Shown here one piece after another: positions 8,047 to 17,375 of a DNA stretch of 36,879 bases. Origin of the DNA: Chloroflexota bacterium (GTDB taxonomy: Bacteria; Chloroflexota; Anaerolineae; Promineifilales; Promineifilaceae); assembly GCA_018004935.1 (NCBI GenBank), contig JAGNBF010000079.1, positions 1-36,879 of the forward strand. The letters run 5' to 3'. Both the position numbers and the translations under genes were made by a program. The notes under the pieces were generated by a model that had not been told where the DNA came from, did not search any database, and saw only the letters and a list, made by a program, of their open reading frames with translations. Each line of letters opens with the position of its first letter. The stretch's first letter is position 1.

Positions 8047-9213
8047 CTATCCCGTTCGATCAGGCAGAGCTGTTTTTTTAAGCTGTTGGTAAATTTGAGT
8101 ATAGGCCGCGGCCGCGTTCTGAATCGTAAATTGGCTGGCAAAAATGCGGGCTTGCCGCGCCAACGCCTGGGTCTCTGTAGGGTGGTCCAGCGCTTGAATG
8201 ATCGTTTCGGCCCATTGAACCGGATTTTGGGGGGGCAGGCAATACCCCGTCTGGCCGTGGCGCACTAATTCTTTGCTTCCAGCGACATCACTGGCAATCA
8301 CGGGCACATTTTGAGCCATGGCCTCCAGAATGACGGTGGGAAACCCTTCCCATAGTGAAGGAATGACAAATAGATCGAGCGTAGCCAAAAGAGGCCAAAT
8401 ATCTGAGCGGGAACCCAGAAAATGGACATACGACGCCAGACCCAACTGTTGGGTTTGTTGCTGTAAGGCCTGACGCTCTGGCCCTTCGCCAATAATCAGC
8501 AGGTGAACGGGCGTTTTTTTGTGTACCAGGGCAATGGCTGATAACAAATCGGCGTGCCCTTTTTGGGTGGTAAGGCGACCAATGATACCCAACCGCGGCC
8601 GCGCATCCGGCACACCTTCCGGTAAAGGATGGGGTAGGGGGTGGGGCGGGGCCTGGAACGCGGCCGCGTCAATGCCGTTATAACACACTGTCACCCGCTC
8701 GGGTGAATGCCCCTGGGCTAGCAGTAGTTCTTTTAAAACCGCTGAAACCACACATTCATGGGCCAGAAACTGTGGTAACAGGGAATCTTCTAGCCACGGG
8801 CCAATTTGGGGATGGGTACGCCACCGTTGATCAATGTGAATGGTGCGTACCGCCAGTGGGTGCACCGGATGACTTAGATGGAGGGCTATATTGAACAAAT
8901 CACCCCGTTCAGAATGGGTGTGGATAATGTGTGGTTGAAAAGTATGCACAGCTTTAACCAACGCCCGCCACATCGCCCACCAGCCCTGTTCGCGAGGTAT
9001 AAGTCCCCATAGAGGTAAACCTGCGGCCGCGATCACCTCCTCCCATTTTTGTTCGGTGGGGTCATGGTAGCGCCACATGGGAAACAGTGCCGCTTCTACT
9101 AACTCTGGGTTGAAACAGCGCGTCATTTGCAGAGCATGAAGCTCGGCTCCCCCTACCTGATTGCCAATGGCAATACCACTGATGAGATGCAAAACGCGGA
9201 TACGGGTCATCAT
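8047..9213 (-). CDS. Glycosyltransferase family 4 protein
   Basis: A 388-residue GT-B glycosyltransferase likely to add a sugar to a lipid-linked polysaccharide precursor on the cytoplasmic face of the membrane. The N-terminal Rossmann half begins RVLHLISGIAIGNQVGGAE; the acceptor loop GGAE is characteristic. The C-terminal donor-binding half shows LGIIGRLTTQKGH, then EGFPTVILEAMA (the EX7E motif) and PVIASDVAG. It is the last gene of the five-gene operon; its ATG overlaps the preceding stop as ATGA, indicating translational coupling. Four GCGGCCGC sites lie within it. Donor and acceptor cannot be told from sequence. Confidence 0.88.
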   Translation of the reverse strand: MMTRIRVLHLISGIAIGNQVGGAELHALQMTRCFNPELVEAALFPMWRYHDPTEQKWEEVIAAAGLPLWGLIPREQGWWAMWRALVKAVHTFQPHIIHTHSERGDLFNIALHLSHPVHPLAVRTIHIDQRWRTHPQIGPWLEDSLLPQFLAHECVVSAVLKELLLAQGHSPERVTVCYNGIDAAAFQAPPHPLPHPLPEGVPDARPRLGIIGRLTTQKGHADLLSAIALVHKKTPVHLLIIGEGPERQALQQQTQQLGLASYVHFLGSRSDIWPLLATLDLFVIPSLWEGFPTVILEAMAQNVPVIASDVAGSKELVRHGQTGYCLPPQNPVQWAETIIQALDHPTETQALARQARIFASQFTIQNAAAAYTQIYQQLKKTALPDRTG

Positions 9214-10496
9214 TTTATGTTATCTTTTACTTCGCGTAGCCAGTAAGAATTTTGAGCTTGTAATGTAATAAGATGATGCTGAATTTGGGTGCCAATGGTT
9301 TCTCGCTCGGCCAATAGGGTCGTAAGCCGTTCCTGTAACCATGCGGCCGTGACGGCTTCGATAGGGCGACAATACGCTTCCAGGTGGAAAGCGGTAATCA
9401 TGCCCTGTGATTTAGGTTGATAGCCAATGATCAGGACAGGGGTTTCGTTGCTCAAGGCAAAAATGGCGGTGTGCATTCGGGTGGCGATCACACCATCCAT
9501 TTGACGGTAGGCGGTTTTGAGGGTTTGGGCATCGCGAAAATGCTCCCACACAAAGAGTGCCGGGCAATGCGGCCGCAACCGTTCCGCCAATCGTTTGGTC
9601 ATCAGCCGGTCGTCTTGATCAGAACTGGGGCCATAACATTGCACAAACAAATGTATTTCGGCCTGTTCTACCTGGGCGAAATGGGTCAATACTGTCACCA
9701 GAGCCTCTTCATATTGATTTTGCCCCTGGAATTCTCGGTTTTGTGCCCCCCGATTTAGCACACTCAGCCCCAGCCGCATCCTTGCCCCAGGCCTATTCAC
9801 TGACTGTTCATCCATTCCCTGGGGTTTGTCGGCATTTGTGCTACTTTGTCCCAACCCAAACGCCAGATCTGGTAATAAACGCATGGGGGTACGAAGCCGT
9901 AATGTCTTCTGTAAAAACTGAACGGAGATGGCTTCCCGGCACATGATGAGGTTAACCCGGTTTAAGACCAGACGGGCAAGGAGTTGCTGACCGCGGCCGC
10001 GCACAGGGCCAAATGATTGTGGTAACATCAGCACCGGTTTACCCAGCCCACGGGCCAGCGCCAACGTCATCAAGTTCCAGAAAAAGGCCGGACTGGGCGA
10101 GTGGTGGGCATAAAAATTGCCCCCCCCACAACTGAGTACCAGGTCGGCCTGGTAATATGCCTCGAGCAATTGTCCCTGTTCCGGGCGGCCAAAAGGCCAA
10201 CGCCACGCCAGCAACCGCCATAGAATTACCACCCCCGTGAGCCAAAACAGGTAAAACGGTGTTTTGATGAGACTTTGTCGCCATTGACCCAGGCGGGCAT
10301 CCGCTACCCAGTTGCTAAGTGAAGGCAAAATAGACACCGTTGGTGAAGTGTAATCCTGCCAGCTTTGCGGATCATTCGCCGCTATAGTGATGTGAACCTG
10401 GGGGAAAGCCTGTTGTAATGAACTCACTGTTACAGCCATAATCGCTTCATCACCCAGGTTGAGTGCGGAATGGACATTGAGCAGAAGAATTTTCAT
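9210..10496 (-). CDS. Polysaccharide pyruvyl transferase family protein
   Basis: A 428-residue member of the CsaB/WcaK-like family, which transfers pyruvate from phosphoenolpyruvate onto sugar residues of cell-wall polymers. Visible family features are the N-terminal NVHSALNLGDEAI, the SCGGGNFY glycine-rich loop, LPQSFGPVRG, and the C-terminal ATRMHTAIFALSNETPV stretch ending with GYQPKSQG. It lies fourth in the operon, starts 18 nt after the flippase stop without an obvious Shine-Dalgarno sequence, and its stop overlaps the last gene. In this context it probably decorates the exopolysaccharide with ketal pyruvate, giving it negative charge. Two GCGGCCGC sites occur inside. Confidence 0.86.
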   Translation of the reverse strand: MKILLLNVHSALNLGDEAIMAVTVSSLQQAFPQVHITIAANDPQSWQDYTSPTVSILPSLSNWVADARLGQWRQSLIKTPFYLFWLTGVVILWRLLAWRWPFGRPEQGQLLEAYYQADLVLSCGGGNFYAHHSPSPAFFWNLMTLALARGLGKPVLMLPQSFGPVRGRGQQLLARLVLNRVNLIMCREAISVQFLQKTLRLRTPMRLLPDLAFGLGQSSTNADKPQGMDEQSVNRPGARMRLGLSVLNRGAQNREFQGQNQYEEALVTVLTHFAQVEQAEIHLFVQCYGPSSDQDDRLMTKRLAERLRPHCPALFVWEHFRDAQTLKTAYRQMDGVIATRMHTAIFALSNETPVLIIGYQPKSQGMITAFHLEAYCRPIEAVTAAWLQERLTTLLAERETIGTQIQHHLITLQAQNSYWLREVKDNIK

Positions 10497-10514
10497 AGGG
10501 TTTAGTTAATCGGA

Positions 10515-11807
10515 TTAATGGCCAGCTACCGGTGAATGACTCCGCCAGATGGGCCAGCACAAGAACAGGTAGCCGAGGGCCAGAATGGTTTCACTGCCGA
10601 CATAAACGGCGGCTACGCCGGGCAACCCATACGGACGAATGACAATAACATTAGCGACAACGGCAAAGATCGCGGCCGCGACTTGCACTTTGGTTCTGGC
10701 GGGCTGTTTTTGGGCTGAGGCCAAAATGGCCCCCAGGGCAAAATTGCTCGCCCGAAGCAGGGGAATGGGACTAAGCCAGCGCAATATATCCCCCGCGGCC
10801 GCGTACTGTTCCTGATATAGCCAGGTAATTAAGGCTGGTCCTAGAAAAAACAATACGGGTGTGATAACCAGACCAACGGCTATTTGGGCCACAAATTGTT
10901 GCCCACTGCGTAGCCTAAAAAGGGTTGGACGAGTCGTATACAGGCGCGAAAGGGCCGGTACGACGAAAAAGAACAGGGCACGGGGAGCCAAAAATGTGGC
11001 TTGAAGCAGATTGATGGCGGGGCCATAAAGGCTGGTTGCCAGGGAGCCAAGTAGGAGCGAAACCAATGTCAAATCGGCACGGATGTAGACGACAGTAGCT
11101 AACTCGGCCACCATGAAGGCCCGTGAAGCCTGGAGAATTTCCCGCGATGGGGTGATTGGTTGAGGTTCTCGGCGGAATTGGCGACCCAATTGACCGCCAA
11201 TCAACCCCATGACGCCCAGCGAAAGCAGGGTGCGCCCCCAGGCAAACCAGGCAATATGTCCCTCTCCTACCGGTACACCCCAGGCTAATCCCAGCAAAAC
11301 CGCCGCCGAACAGGTTTGCCAGATAGTAACGGCCTGGTGTCGCCCCTGAAGGCGGAGAGCGGCAAAGGTAATGAGGAGCATCTGATCGAGGGCCACACCC
11401 AAAATGGTAGGCCATAAAAGGACGGCGGGGTAGGTTTCTTGCGGGAGAATGAACCCTAAAAATACCATCCCTACGGCCCAGGCCATCAGCAAGCCCACAC
11501 GGGAACGAATGGCACTGTACCAGAGGGCAGTCGCGGCCGCGGCCGATGGCGGCGTTTGTGTCAGTAACCAGGCATCCAGCCCAAATCCAGGCAACACAAC
11601 CAAAAAACTCGTCAGGCTAAAACAGGCCAGATACTGCCCATAGGCTATTTGACTGACACGCGGAGCAATGACAATGAGGGCAAACGCGTTGAACCCGTTG
11701 TAGAGTAACAAACCACTCAGAATAATGCCCCAGTTAGTCAATGTCTGCCAGAGAGGGCGGGTCCGTGATGAATTCTGATTAGACAACAGTAGCCTCATCC
11801 AGCCCAT
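10515..11807 (-). CDS. Wzx-like polysaccharide flippase
   Basis: A 430-residue integral membrane protein of the MATE/polysaccharide-transporter superfamily. It has about 12 hydrophobic segments (for example WGIILSGLLLYNGFNAFALI, VGLLMAWAVGMVFLGFIL, VGLVITPVLFFLGPALITWL) separated by short basic loops. It should move undecaprenyl-linked repeat units across the inner membrane. The start at 11807 has AGGTG five nt upstream and overlaps the preceding gene by 13 nt; an in-frame ATG at 11798 would give an ATGA overlap instead. A matching polymerase (Wzy) is not in this window. Three GCGGCCGC sites. Confidence 0.85.
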   Translation of the reverse strand: MGWMRLLLSNQNSSRTRPLWQTLTNWGIILSGLLLYNGFNAFALIVIAPRVSQIAYGQYLACFSLTSFLVVLPGFGLDAWLLTQTPPSAAAATALWYSAIRSRVGLLMAWAVGMVFLGFILPQETYPAVLLWPTILGVALDQMLLITFAALRLQGRHQAVTIWQTCSAAVLLGLAWGVPVGEGHIAWFAWGRTLLSLGVMGLIGGQLGRQFRREPQPITPSREILQASRAFMVAELATVVYIRADLTLVSLLLGSLATSLYGPAINLLQATFLAPRALFFFVVPALSRLYTTRPTLFRLRSGQQFVAQIAVGLVITPVLFFLGPALITWLYQEQYAAAGDILRWLSPIPLLRASNFALGAILASAQKQPARTKVQVAAAIFAVVANVIVIRPYGLPGVAAVYVGSETILALGYLFLCWPIWRSHSPVAGH

Positions 11808-12991
11808 TGATACACCTGAACAAATTCCTGCACGAGACGATCCCAGTACCAGTGCTCCCGTTGCCGAAGGGCGTTGACGGTCATTTGCTGGTGTAAGAGG
11901 GGATTGGCCAGGATAGTCAGCAAACCCTCGGCCAAAGCCTGGGGATTGCCGGGGGCTACCAGGTGGCCCACCAACCCATCAGCCAGAAGAGTACGCCGGT
12001 CGCCCACATCGGCGGTGACAATGGGAATGCCCATAGCCAGGCTCTCGAACAGTTTCAGGGGAGAACGGGCACGGGCTACCAGATCGTCGTAAACGGGATC
12101 GACGGTGACGGTAGCCAGCGAAAGATAAGTAGGGATGGTTTCTGGGGGCACGCGGCCGCAAAAAATCACCTTTTCGCCAATACCGAGGGTATGGGCGGCC
12201 TCTTGCAGGGTGACAAAATCCTCGCCCCCACCCACTAACATCAGTCGGGTTTGCGGCCGCGACTGGCTGAGGATCTGAAATGCTTCTAGAAGTAAATCTA
12301 CCGGGTGACTTTTACGCCCCAAGGTGCCCACATACAGCACCAACTCTTCATGGGAAGTGAGGTGCCACTGCTGGCGGAGCGCGGCCGCGTCCCCTACCTG
12401 GCCAAACCGTGACCTTTCGACCCCGTTCGGCACATAAATGATCCGTTCGGCCGGGAAACCTAATGCGGCGTAACGGGCTTGCGCGAAGCGGGTATTGACC
12501 GTCAGCCCCCGCGCCAGCCCGATGATGCTATCTTCAAAATAGCGCACGATGCTCTTTTGCCACTGGCCAGAAAACTGATTGGTTTCCGCTTCGTAATCAT
12601 CACAATCACAAAAGATAGGGCGTTGGCGACCGCCCAAGCGAGCCGCCAGCACATTAAATGGTTGCGCCTTGCCTAATTGGATAATCTGCGCCTGGGAGTG
12701 GCGCAAGGCTTGAGCCAGTTTCAGGGTGGCTTGTAGAGAGACCCGTAATAATTGGGCGGGGCTGAAATATTGTTTGTGCGAGCCAGATTTACGCACATGC
12801 ATTTGAGCCACATAATGGACGTGAACCCCAGCCTCGTAAAACTGCTTTTGGGCCAACGTATCCCAGGCGGGATGCAGGGCGAATAATTCAACCGAGTGCC
12901 CCATCCGGGATAATTCGCGGGCCAGCGGGCCATAGCGGCCCAAACCACTGGGGCTATCCAGGCTTTGGGTCAGTACGAAGGCGATTTTCAT
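11795..12991 (-). CDS. Glycosyltransferase family 4 protein
   Basis: A 398-residue GT-B enzyme. It begins with KIAFVLTQSLDSPSGLGRYG, where the SGLGRY loop corresponds to the acceptor-side glycine loop. The donor half has VLYVGTLGRKSHPVDLLLEA, LMLVGGGED and the segment SPLKLFESLAMGIPIVTADVGD, a typical ExxxxG(I/V)P site. It is the second gene of the operon: its ATG overlaps the previous gene's stop as ATGA, and its own end overlaps the flippase start. Three GCGGCCGC sites lie within 240 bp (12152, 12253, 12381). Sugar specificity is unknown. Confidence 0.88.
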   Translation of the reverse strand: MKIAFVLTQSLDSPSGLGRYGPLARELSRMGHSVELFALHPAWDTLAQKQFYEAGVHVHYVAQMHVRKSGSHKQYFSPAQLLRVSLQATLKLAQALRHSQAQIIQLGKAQPFNVLAARLGGRQRPIFCDCDDYEAETNQFSGQWQKSIVRYFEDSIIGLARGLTVNTRFAQARYAALGFPAERIIYVPNGVERSRFGQVGDAAALRQQWHLTSHEELVLYVGTLGRKSHPVDLLLEAFQILSQSRPQTRLMLVGGGEDFVTLQEAAHTLGIGEKVIFCGRVPPETIPTYLSLATVTVDPVYDDLVARARSPLKLFESLAMGIPIVTADVGDRRTLLADGLVGHLVAPGNPQALAEGLLTILANPLLHQQMTVNALRQREHWYWDRLVQEFVQVYQWAG

Positions 12992-14121
12992 AGCTGGGCC
13001 AGTTGGCGTAACGTTGTTTCCAGGTGAGACCAGGAGAAGCGGTTGTTGGTTTGTTGAATGTTTTGTTGCAGGTTGGCTCTGAAGAGGGACTCCTGGTTTT
13101 GAGTCAAGTAATGATTAATTGCGGCCGCGAGTGCTGTGGGGTTCTCTGGGGGAACAACCAACCCGGTAACACCATCCTCTACCGCTTCGGCCAGCCCCCC
13201 TACATTCGTGGTGATCACCGGGCAGCCATGCCCCAGCGCCACCTGTACCACCGCGCTTTGTGTGGCACTGCGGTATGGCAAAATGGCGACGTTGGCCCGT
13301 TGCACATAGGCTATCAGTTCTTCATCGGGCACATAACGGTCAATAAGGGTGATATGCGGCCGCAAGCCCAATCGCTCAATTTGTTCCTCATACCTTTCTG
13401 CTCCCTGCCAAAATTCCCCCACGATGACCAGATGCACCGGGCGTTGGGCCAGTACCAGCGGCAACGCCTCTAACAGCACGTCCAACCCTTTGTAGGGACG
13501 CACGAAGCCGAAGAAAAGCAGAATGGGGCGGTCGGTGGGGAGAGAGAGGGTGGGGGATGCGGCCGCGGATTGTCCCAACCCTTCATACGTGGGCAAAGGT
13601 GTTACCTGCACCCGCGCCTCAGGCCAAATGCCCCGTAATCGCTGTCCATCCGCCTGCGAATGGACGATAAACCCATCACCTGATGACAAGGCCAGCCGCA
13701 AAGCTAACTTATCCAACCGGCTCTCTTCATGCGGTAGCACATTGTGGCAGATAAACAGCAATCTAGGCGGCCCAGGTAGCCGCTTGATACCCCAACCCAG
13801 ATAAGCCCACACCGGTGCCCAAAAGGGAACCCACCAGGGAATCACCACCACATCCGCCTGCCAGGTTTGAATACGTTGCAGGGTTTGTCGCCAACTCCAG
13901 GGGTTGAGCGAGTCCAGAAGGTATTCGGCAGGGGTAGTGAGGGGGTTTTGGCTGGGATCCCGATCATCACGACCAGGGAATAACCAGCGGGGATATTGGC
14001 GCGAAAAGGAGATGAGTAAGACCTCATGCTCCTGGCGTAAATGTTGAGCCAGCAAGGTGGTGTAATGAGCAATGCCACCCCGGTATGGATAAGTTGGGCC
14101 GATCAAACAAAAACGAGTCAC
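12988..14121 (-). CDS. Glycosyltransferase family 4 protein, first gene of the operon
   Basis: A GT-B glycosyltransferase of 377 residues. The open frame extends to an ATG at 14274, but that extra N-terminus has no family similarity and crosses a repeat. The GTG at 14121 begins exactly where homology should (VTRFCLIGPTYPYRGGIAHY, with the GGIAHY acceptor loop). The donor half contains LLFFGFVRPYKGLDVLLEAL, EFWQGAERYEEQIE and ATQSAVVQVALGHGCPVITTNVGG. TATAAT ends seven nt before the GTG, so the transcript may be leaderless; there is no Shine-Dalgarno sequence. The remaining operon genes follow with overlaps. Three GCGGCCGC sites. Confidence 0.85.
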   Translation of the reverse strand: MTRFCLIGPTYPYRGGIAHYTTLLAQHLRQEHEVLLISFSRQYPRWLFPGRDDRDPSQNPLTTPAEYLLDSLNPWSWRQTLQRIQTWQADVVVIPWWVPFWAPVWAYLGWGIKRLPGPPRLLFICHNVLPHEESRLDKLALRLALSSGDGFIVHSQADGQRLRGIWPEARVQVTPLPTYEGLGQSAAASPTLSLPTDRPILLFFGFVRPYKGLDVLLEALPLVLAQRPVHLVIVGEFWQGAERYEEQIERLGLRPHITLIDRYVPDEELIAYVQRANVAILPYRSATQSAVVQVALGHGCPVITTNVGGLAEAVEDGVTGLVVPPENPTALAAAINHYLTQNQESLFRANLQQNIQQTNNRFSWSHLETTLRQLAQL

Positions 14122-14128
14122 AGGATGG

Positions 14129-14157
14129 ATTATAACGATGGAGAAGAGACGGGTAAA
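14129..14157 (-). promoter_or_regulatory. Sigma-70-type promoter of the polysaccharide operon
   Basis: On the minus strand TTTACC (14157-14152), a 17-nt spacer, then a perfect TATAAT (14134-14129). The predicted start point falls at or beside the GTG at 14121, so the mRNA would be leaderless. Confidence 0.6.
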
Positions 14158-14317
14158 ATGGTTAGTAACTATGTAGGTGGGATACGGCTCTGCCTGCGCT
14201 TGTTGAAGCCCGTTTGCCTTCGACAAGCTCAACCCTTGAGAATGTGTATATCCTGCCAAAGGGCATAATCTCACATTTTCCCGCCGTGTTGCCCTGTCGC
14301 CGCGTCAGGCATAGCCG

Positions 14318-14440
14318 GGGGTCTCCCCCACCCCTAACCCCGCCCCCAGAGGCGGGGAACCTTTCTCGGCGCGGTTTGGGGGCGTCCGCCCCAAACCGCG
14401 CCGGTGGGTTTCTCCCCCAGGGGATGGGGGATGGGTCTTT
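14318..14440 (-). repeat. Variable-palindrome element, copy
   Basis: CCCCCACCCCTAACCCCGCC and GGCGGGGAACCTTTCTC precede the palindrome at 14368-14402, whose arms are GGCGCGGTTTGGGGGCG and CGCCCCAAACCGCGCC (one bulge). A CCCCCAGGGGATGGGGG segment follows. Same frame as 4678-4816 in inverse orientation, different stem. Confidence 0.7.
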
Positions 14441-14669
14441 AGCCCGAACCTACTCAGGCTGTGGCCGCTGTGGCCGCCAACAACAGCAATTCTCAATTTG
14501 GCCTGAGCCTCAACAAAGGCAGAGGCCGCCCGGCCGTAAAACGGACCGGGCTATACTTATGAAGGCCGTTGGCCTGGGGTCTTAGCCCGTAGGGCTTGGT
14601 ACTGATAGCCCGGCGGTTTGACTGTCGGGCGGATTAAGGGAATGCTTACCCTTCAAATTGAGAATTGCG

Positions 14670-14709
14670 GCGCCAACAAAATGTCACTTTATGACCGTGG
14701 TCGGTATAG
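14670..14709 (-). repeat. Unoccupied copy of the target of the 27.2-kb insertion
   Basis: Read on the minus strand this gives CTATACCGACCACGGTCATA, AAGTGACATTTTGTTGGCGC. The same sequence, interrupted by a 165-bp element, is at 27177-27386 on the plus strand. It serves as an internal empty-site control. Confidence 0.75.
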
Positions 14710-14743
14710 TTACAAATGGTTAATGATCGTAACTATTCAAAAC

Positions 14744-14831
14744 TTAGGACTTACGCGCTGTGGCCGATGTTCCCACTGAGCCACACCGAGTACGGTCAGG
14801 AGACCGGCTCGAGCAACTCCGTAAGTCCTAA
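14744..14831 (+). repeat. 88-bp MITE-like element carrying the GGTCAGGAGACC core
   Basis: Perfect 12-bp terminal inverted repeats TTAGGACTTACG (14744-14755) and CGTAAGTCCTAA (14820-14831). The interior has GCTGTGGCCGATGTTCCCAC and CGGTCAGGAGACCGGCTCGA. A second copy of the same length is at 25516-25603. It ends 12 nt before the ATG of the SDR gene. Confidence 0.8.
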
Positions 14832-14843
14832 ACTAAAAACAGT

Positions 14844-15677
14844 ATGATTCTTGTCACTGGAAGTACAGGCTTTGTGGGACGGTCGGTGGTGCGCTGGTTA
14901 GAGTTGGAACAGCGGCCGCATATTGTCTTTCGCGGCCGCATCAATGATCCTGTCGCTCTTCGTGAACCTTTACAGGGAGTAGATACTATCATCCATCTGG
15001 CCAGTGCGGAAAGGCGAGGGAGTAACCGTGCCCTGCATTATGTAGACAGCGAAGGCACCAGCCAACTCCTCCGCGCCGCCCAAAGCGCCGGAGTGCGCCG
15101 CATCATTTATTTGAGCCGCCTGGGTGCGGATCCCAATGCGGCCCCCCCTTTACTCCGGGTAAAAGGGGAAGTTGAGCGGCTCCTTCGGCGCAGTAACCTC
15201 GCCTATACCATCTTGCGAGCATCATCCCTGTATGGCCGTGAGGATCGTTTCCTCAATATGCTGGTTCGTATCACCCGTTGGACCTGGCCCCTGGTGATTT
15301 TGCCTGGTGGGGGAGAGATTGCCATGCAACCACTCTGGGTGGAAGATGTGGCCCGTTGCCTGGTGGCTTGCCTGGATCGGCCTGATTTGCAGGGGCAGAC
15401 GTTAATGCTGGCGGGAGCGGAGCGGTTTCGTTTTAAGGAAATGATGGAACTGGTGGTAGACGCGGCCGCGATGCGGCGTTATCCCTTCTACCTACGCATG
15501 CCCTTCACCCGTGTTTTTGCCATTTTATTATATGGCTGGCGTTTTCATCCCCCTATCAGCCGTTACTTTCTGGACCGCCTTTCCATCCCTGAAGTCGCTG
15601 ATCTGGACACAGTGCGCCGTATTTTTGGTTTCCAACCGGCCCGTTTGCGCGAAACCATTGCCTACTTGCGCCGCTGA
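14844..15677 (+). CDS. NAD(P)-binding SDR, complex I NDUFA9-like
   Basis: A 277-residue atypical short-chain dehydrogenase/reductase with the N-terminal dinucleotide motif VTGSTGFVGR (4-13), then VDTIIHLAS, the strand RIIYLSRLGAD and a YTILRASSLYGR segment in place of the usual catalytic YxxxK. This layout fits the NmrA/NDUFA9-like group, which binds NAD(P)H and often has no demonstrated dehydrogenase activity. No Shine-Dalgarno sequence precedes the ATG; the 88-bp repeat ends 12 nt upstream, so the native leader may have been displaced. The stop codon lies inside an 11-bp direct repeat flanking another element. Three GCGGCCGC sites, two only 20 bp apart (14912, 14932). Confidence 0.8.
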   Translation: MILVTGSTGFVGRSVVRWLELEQRPHIVFRGRINDPVALREPLQGVDTIIHLASAERRGSNRALHYVDSEGTSQLLRAAQSAGVRRIIYLSRLGADPNAAPPLLRVKGEVERLLRRSNLAYTILRASSLYGREDRFLNMLVRITRWTWPLVILPGGGEIAMQPLWVEDVARCLVACLDRPDLQGQTLMLAGAERFRFKEMMELVVDAAAMRRYPFYLRMPFTRVFAILLYGWRFHPPISRYFLDRLSIPEVADLDTVRRIFGFQPARLRETIAYLRR

Positions 15678-15684
15678 ACCACTT

Positions 15685-15864
15685 AGGGCGATTGCATACT
15701 CACCAAAATAAACCCATCCCCCTCCCCCCTTCCCGAAATCGGGAAGGGGAAACCCACTCGGCGGGCAAAATCGGGGCGAAGCCCCGATTTTGCCCGCCTT
15801 AAAAAACTCCCCGCCCCTGGGGGCGGGGTTGGGGGTAGGAGAAATCCGAATATGCAATCGCCCT
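15685..15864 (+). mobile_element. 180-bp non-autonomous element, complete copy
   Basis: Terminal inverted repeats AGGGCGATTGCATACTC (15685-15701) and GAATATGCAATCGCCCT (15848-15864), 16 of 17 matching. The 11-bp GCTGAACCACT occurs at 15673-15683 (one T before the left end) and again at 15865-15875, consistent with a target-site duplication that includes the upstream gene's TGA. Inside are a CCCCTTCCCGA/TCGGGAAGGGG hairpin and the perfect 18-bp palindrome at 15760-15798, then TCCCCGCCCCTGGGGGCGGG. It is the best-preserved member of the variable-palindrome family. Confidence 0.8.
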
Positions 15865-15944
15865 GCTGAACCACTCAGGCAACTGGGTTTGGGCTGATTC
15901 TTTGTGATAAAATGGCCCCATCTCAACATCTTATGGAGAACCAC

Positions 15945-17282
15945 ATGGCAACCGAAGCACGCATCGAAAATATTGCTCAATATGAAGGGCAAGAAGTTAC
16001 CTTGAAAGGTTGGGTATATGCCACTACCGGTAAGGGTAAATTACAATTTCTCCGTCTGCGTGACGGATCGGGCATTATTCAGGCGGTCGCCTTCCGACCT
16101 GATCTGGGGGATGAACTGTTTGAAACTATCAAAGGATTAGGGCAGGAATCATCAGTTATCGTCACCGGCAAGGTACGGGCAGATAGCCGTGCGCCCGGTG
16201 TGCCGGGCGGCTTTGAATTGGGTATTACCAGTTTGACAGTCGTGCAAAACGTGCGTGAATATCCCATCACCCCCAAAGATCACGGGGTGGAGTTTCTTAT
16301 GGACAATCGCCACCTCTGGCTCCGTTCCAGCCAGCAATGGGCGATTATGCGGGTGCGGACTACGATAAAGCGGGCCATCATGGCTTTCCTGGATGACCAG
16401 GGTTTCCTGAATATAGACACACCAATTATCACCCCCGCGGCCGCGGAAGGAACAAGTACCCTCTTTGAAGTCGCCTACTATGATGACAAGGCCTTCCTGG
16501 CTCAAACTGGACAACTGTACAACGAAGCCAACATCATGGCCTTTGGCAAGGTGTACTGCTTTGGCCCCACCTTCCGCGCCGAAAAATCCAAAACCCGCCG
16601 CCACCTCTCTGAATTTTGGATGGTAGAGCCAGAAGTGGCTTTTTGTGATCTCGATCAGTTAATGGAACTGGAAGAGCAATTTGTCAGCCACATCGTTCAA
16701 ACGACCCTACGCGAACGGCGGGCTGAATTGGCCCTCTTAGAGCGGGATATTACGGCCCTGGAACGTATCATCCCGCCATTTCCGCGCATCAGCTATGACG
16801 AAGCCATTGCCCGTCTCATCGCCATTCGTGACGCTGAAACCGACCCCGAACGGCGTGAGATGTTGGCTATTGAGTGGGGTGACGATTTTGGTTCGCCTCA
16901 TGAAACAGAACTCACCAAACAGTTTGACAAACCTGTGTTTGTCTATGGCTATCCTACCGCTGTCAAAGCCTTTTACATGGAACCGTGGCCTGGTCGCCCG
17001 GAGGTGTGTAAGAGCGTAGATCTGCTGGCCCCGGAAGGGTATGGCGAAATTATTGGTGGTAGTGAACGGATGAGTGATCCTGATCTTTTGGTGGCCGCCA
17101 TTCAACGGCATGAGTTACCGTTGGAGCATTATCAGTGGTACATTGATTTGCGTCGTTATGGCACGGTACAACACAGTGGTTTTGGGTTGGGGTTGGAGCG
17201 TACCGTGGCCTGGATTTGTGGTATTGAACACATTCGCCAGACCAGCCCATTCCCGCGCACATTGAACCGGCTCACCCCATAA
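15945..17282 (+). CDS. asnS: Asparaginyl-tRNA synthetase
   Basis: Class II aminoacyl-tRNA synthetase charging tRNA-Asn. The 445-residue protein has an N-terminal OB-fold anticodon-binding domain (about 1-110; [23 protein letters not shown]), motif 2 around [20 protein letters not shown], the asparagine-type WMVEPEVAF segment and motif 3 [15 protein letters not shown] followed by [11 protein letters not shown], the ending typical of AsnS. The frame opens at 15912, but ATG 15945 is the better start: GGAG precedes it by six nt and the family N-terminus matches. Aspartyl-tRNA synthetase was considered and rejected because the insertion domain is absent and the ending is of the Asn type. It stands alone on the plus strand, just after the 180-bp element. 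Confidence 0.93.
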   Translation: MATEARIENIAQYEGQEVTLKGWVYATTGKGKLQFLRLRDGSGIIQAVAFRPDLGDELFETIKGLGQESSVIVTGKVRADSRAPGVPGGFELGITSLTVVQNVREYPITPKDHGVEFLMDNRHLWLRSSQQWAIMRVRTTIKRAIMAFLDDQGFLNIDTPIITPAAAEGTSTLFEVAYYDDKAFLAQTGQLYNEANIMAFGKVYCFGPTFRAEKSKTRRHLSEFWMVEPEVAFCDLDQLMELEEQFVSHIVQTTLRERRAELALLERDITALERIIPPFPRISYDEAIARLIAIRDAETDPERREMLAIEWGDDFGSPHETELTKQFDKPVFVYGYPTAVKAFYMEPWPGRPEVCKSVDLLAPEGYGEIIGGSERMSDPDLLVAAIQRHELPLEHYQWYIDLRRYGTVQHSGFGLGLERTVAWICGIEHIRQTSPFPRTLNRLTP

Positions 17283-17295
17283 TTGAGTTTTTCCA

Positions 17296-17370
17296 CAATA
17301 ATACAGGCATAGAATAAACTACCACGAAAGACCCATCCCCCTACCGATTCCTGGAGGGAAGGGGGGTGGG
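17296..17370 (+). repeat. Fragment of a repeat shared with 4528-4600
   Basis: AATAATACAGGCATAGAAT, CACGAAAGACCCATCCCCCT and a GGAGGGAAGGGGGGTGGGGG end. The first two blocks occur almost unchanged near 4528-4580. It lies between the convergent asnS and GNAT genes. Confidence 0.65.
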
Positions 17371-17375
17371 GGCTT

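Larger units (their letters stand above)
14122..14843. other. Non-coding region between the polysaccharide operon and the SDR gene
   Basis: Besides the operon promoter it holds a variable-palindrome element (14318-14440), a 180-bp segment bounded by an inverted repeat (CAATTCTCAATTTG near 14488 and CAAATTGAGAATTG near 14654), the unoccupied target described at 14670, and the 88-bp element at 14744-14831. Open frames here are repeat shadows. Confidence 0.6.

Noticed and set aside
12988-14274. Longer start (ATG 14274) for the first glycosyltransferase
   Set aside because: The additional 51 residues have no homology pattern, contain a repeat fragment (LSLSKANGL) and cross the best promoter.
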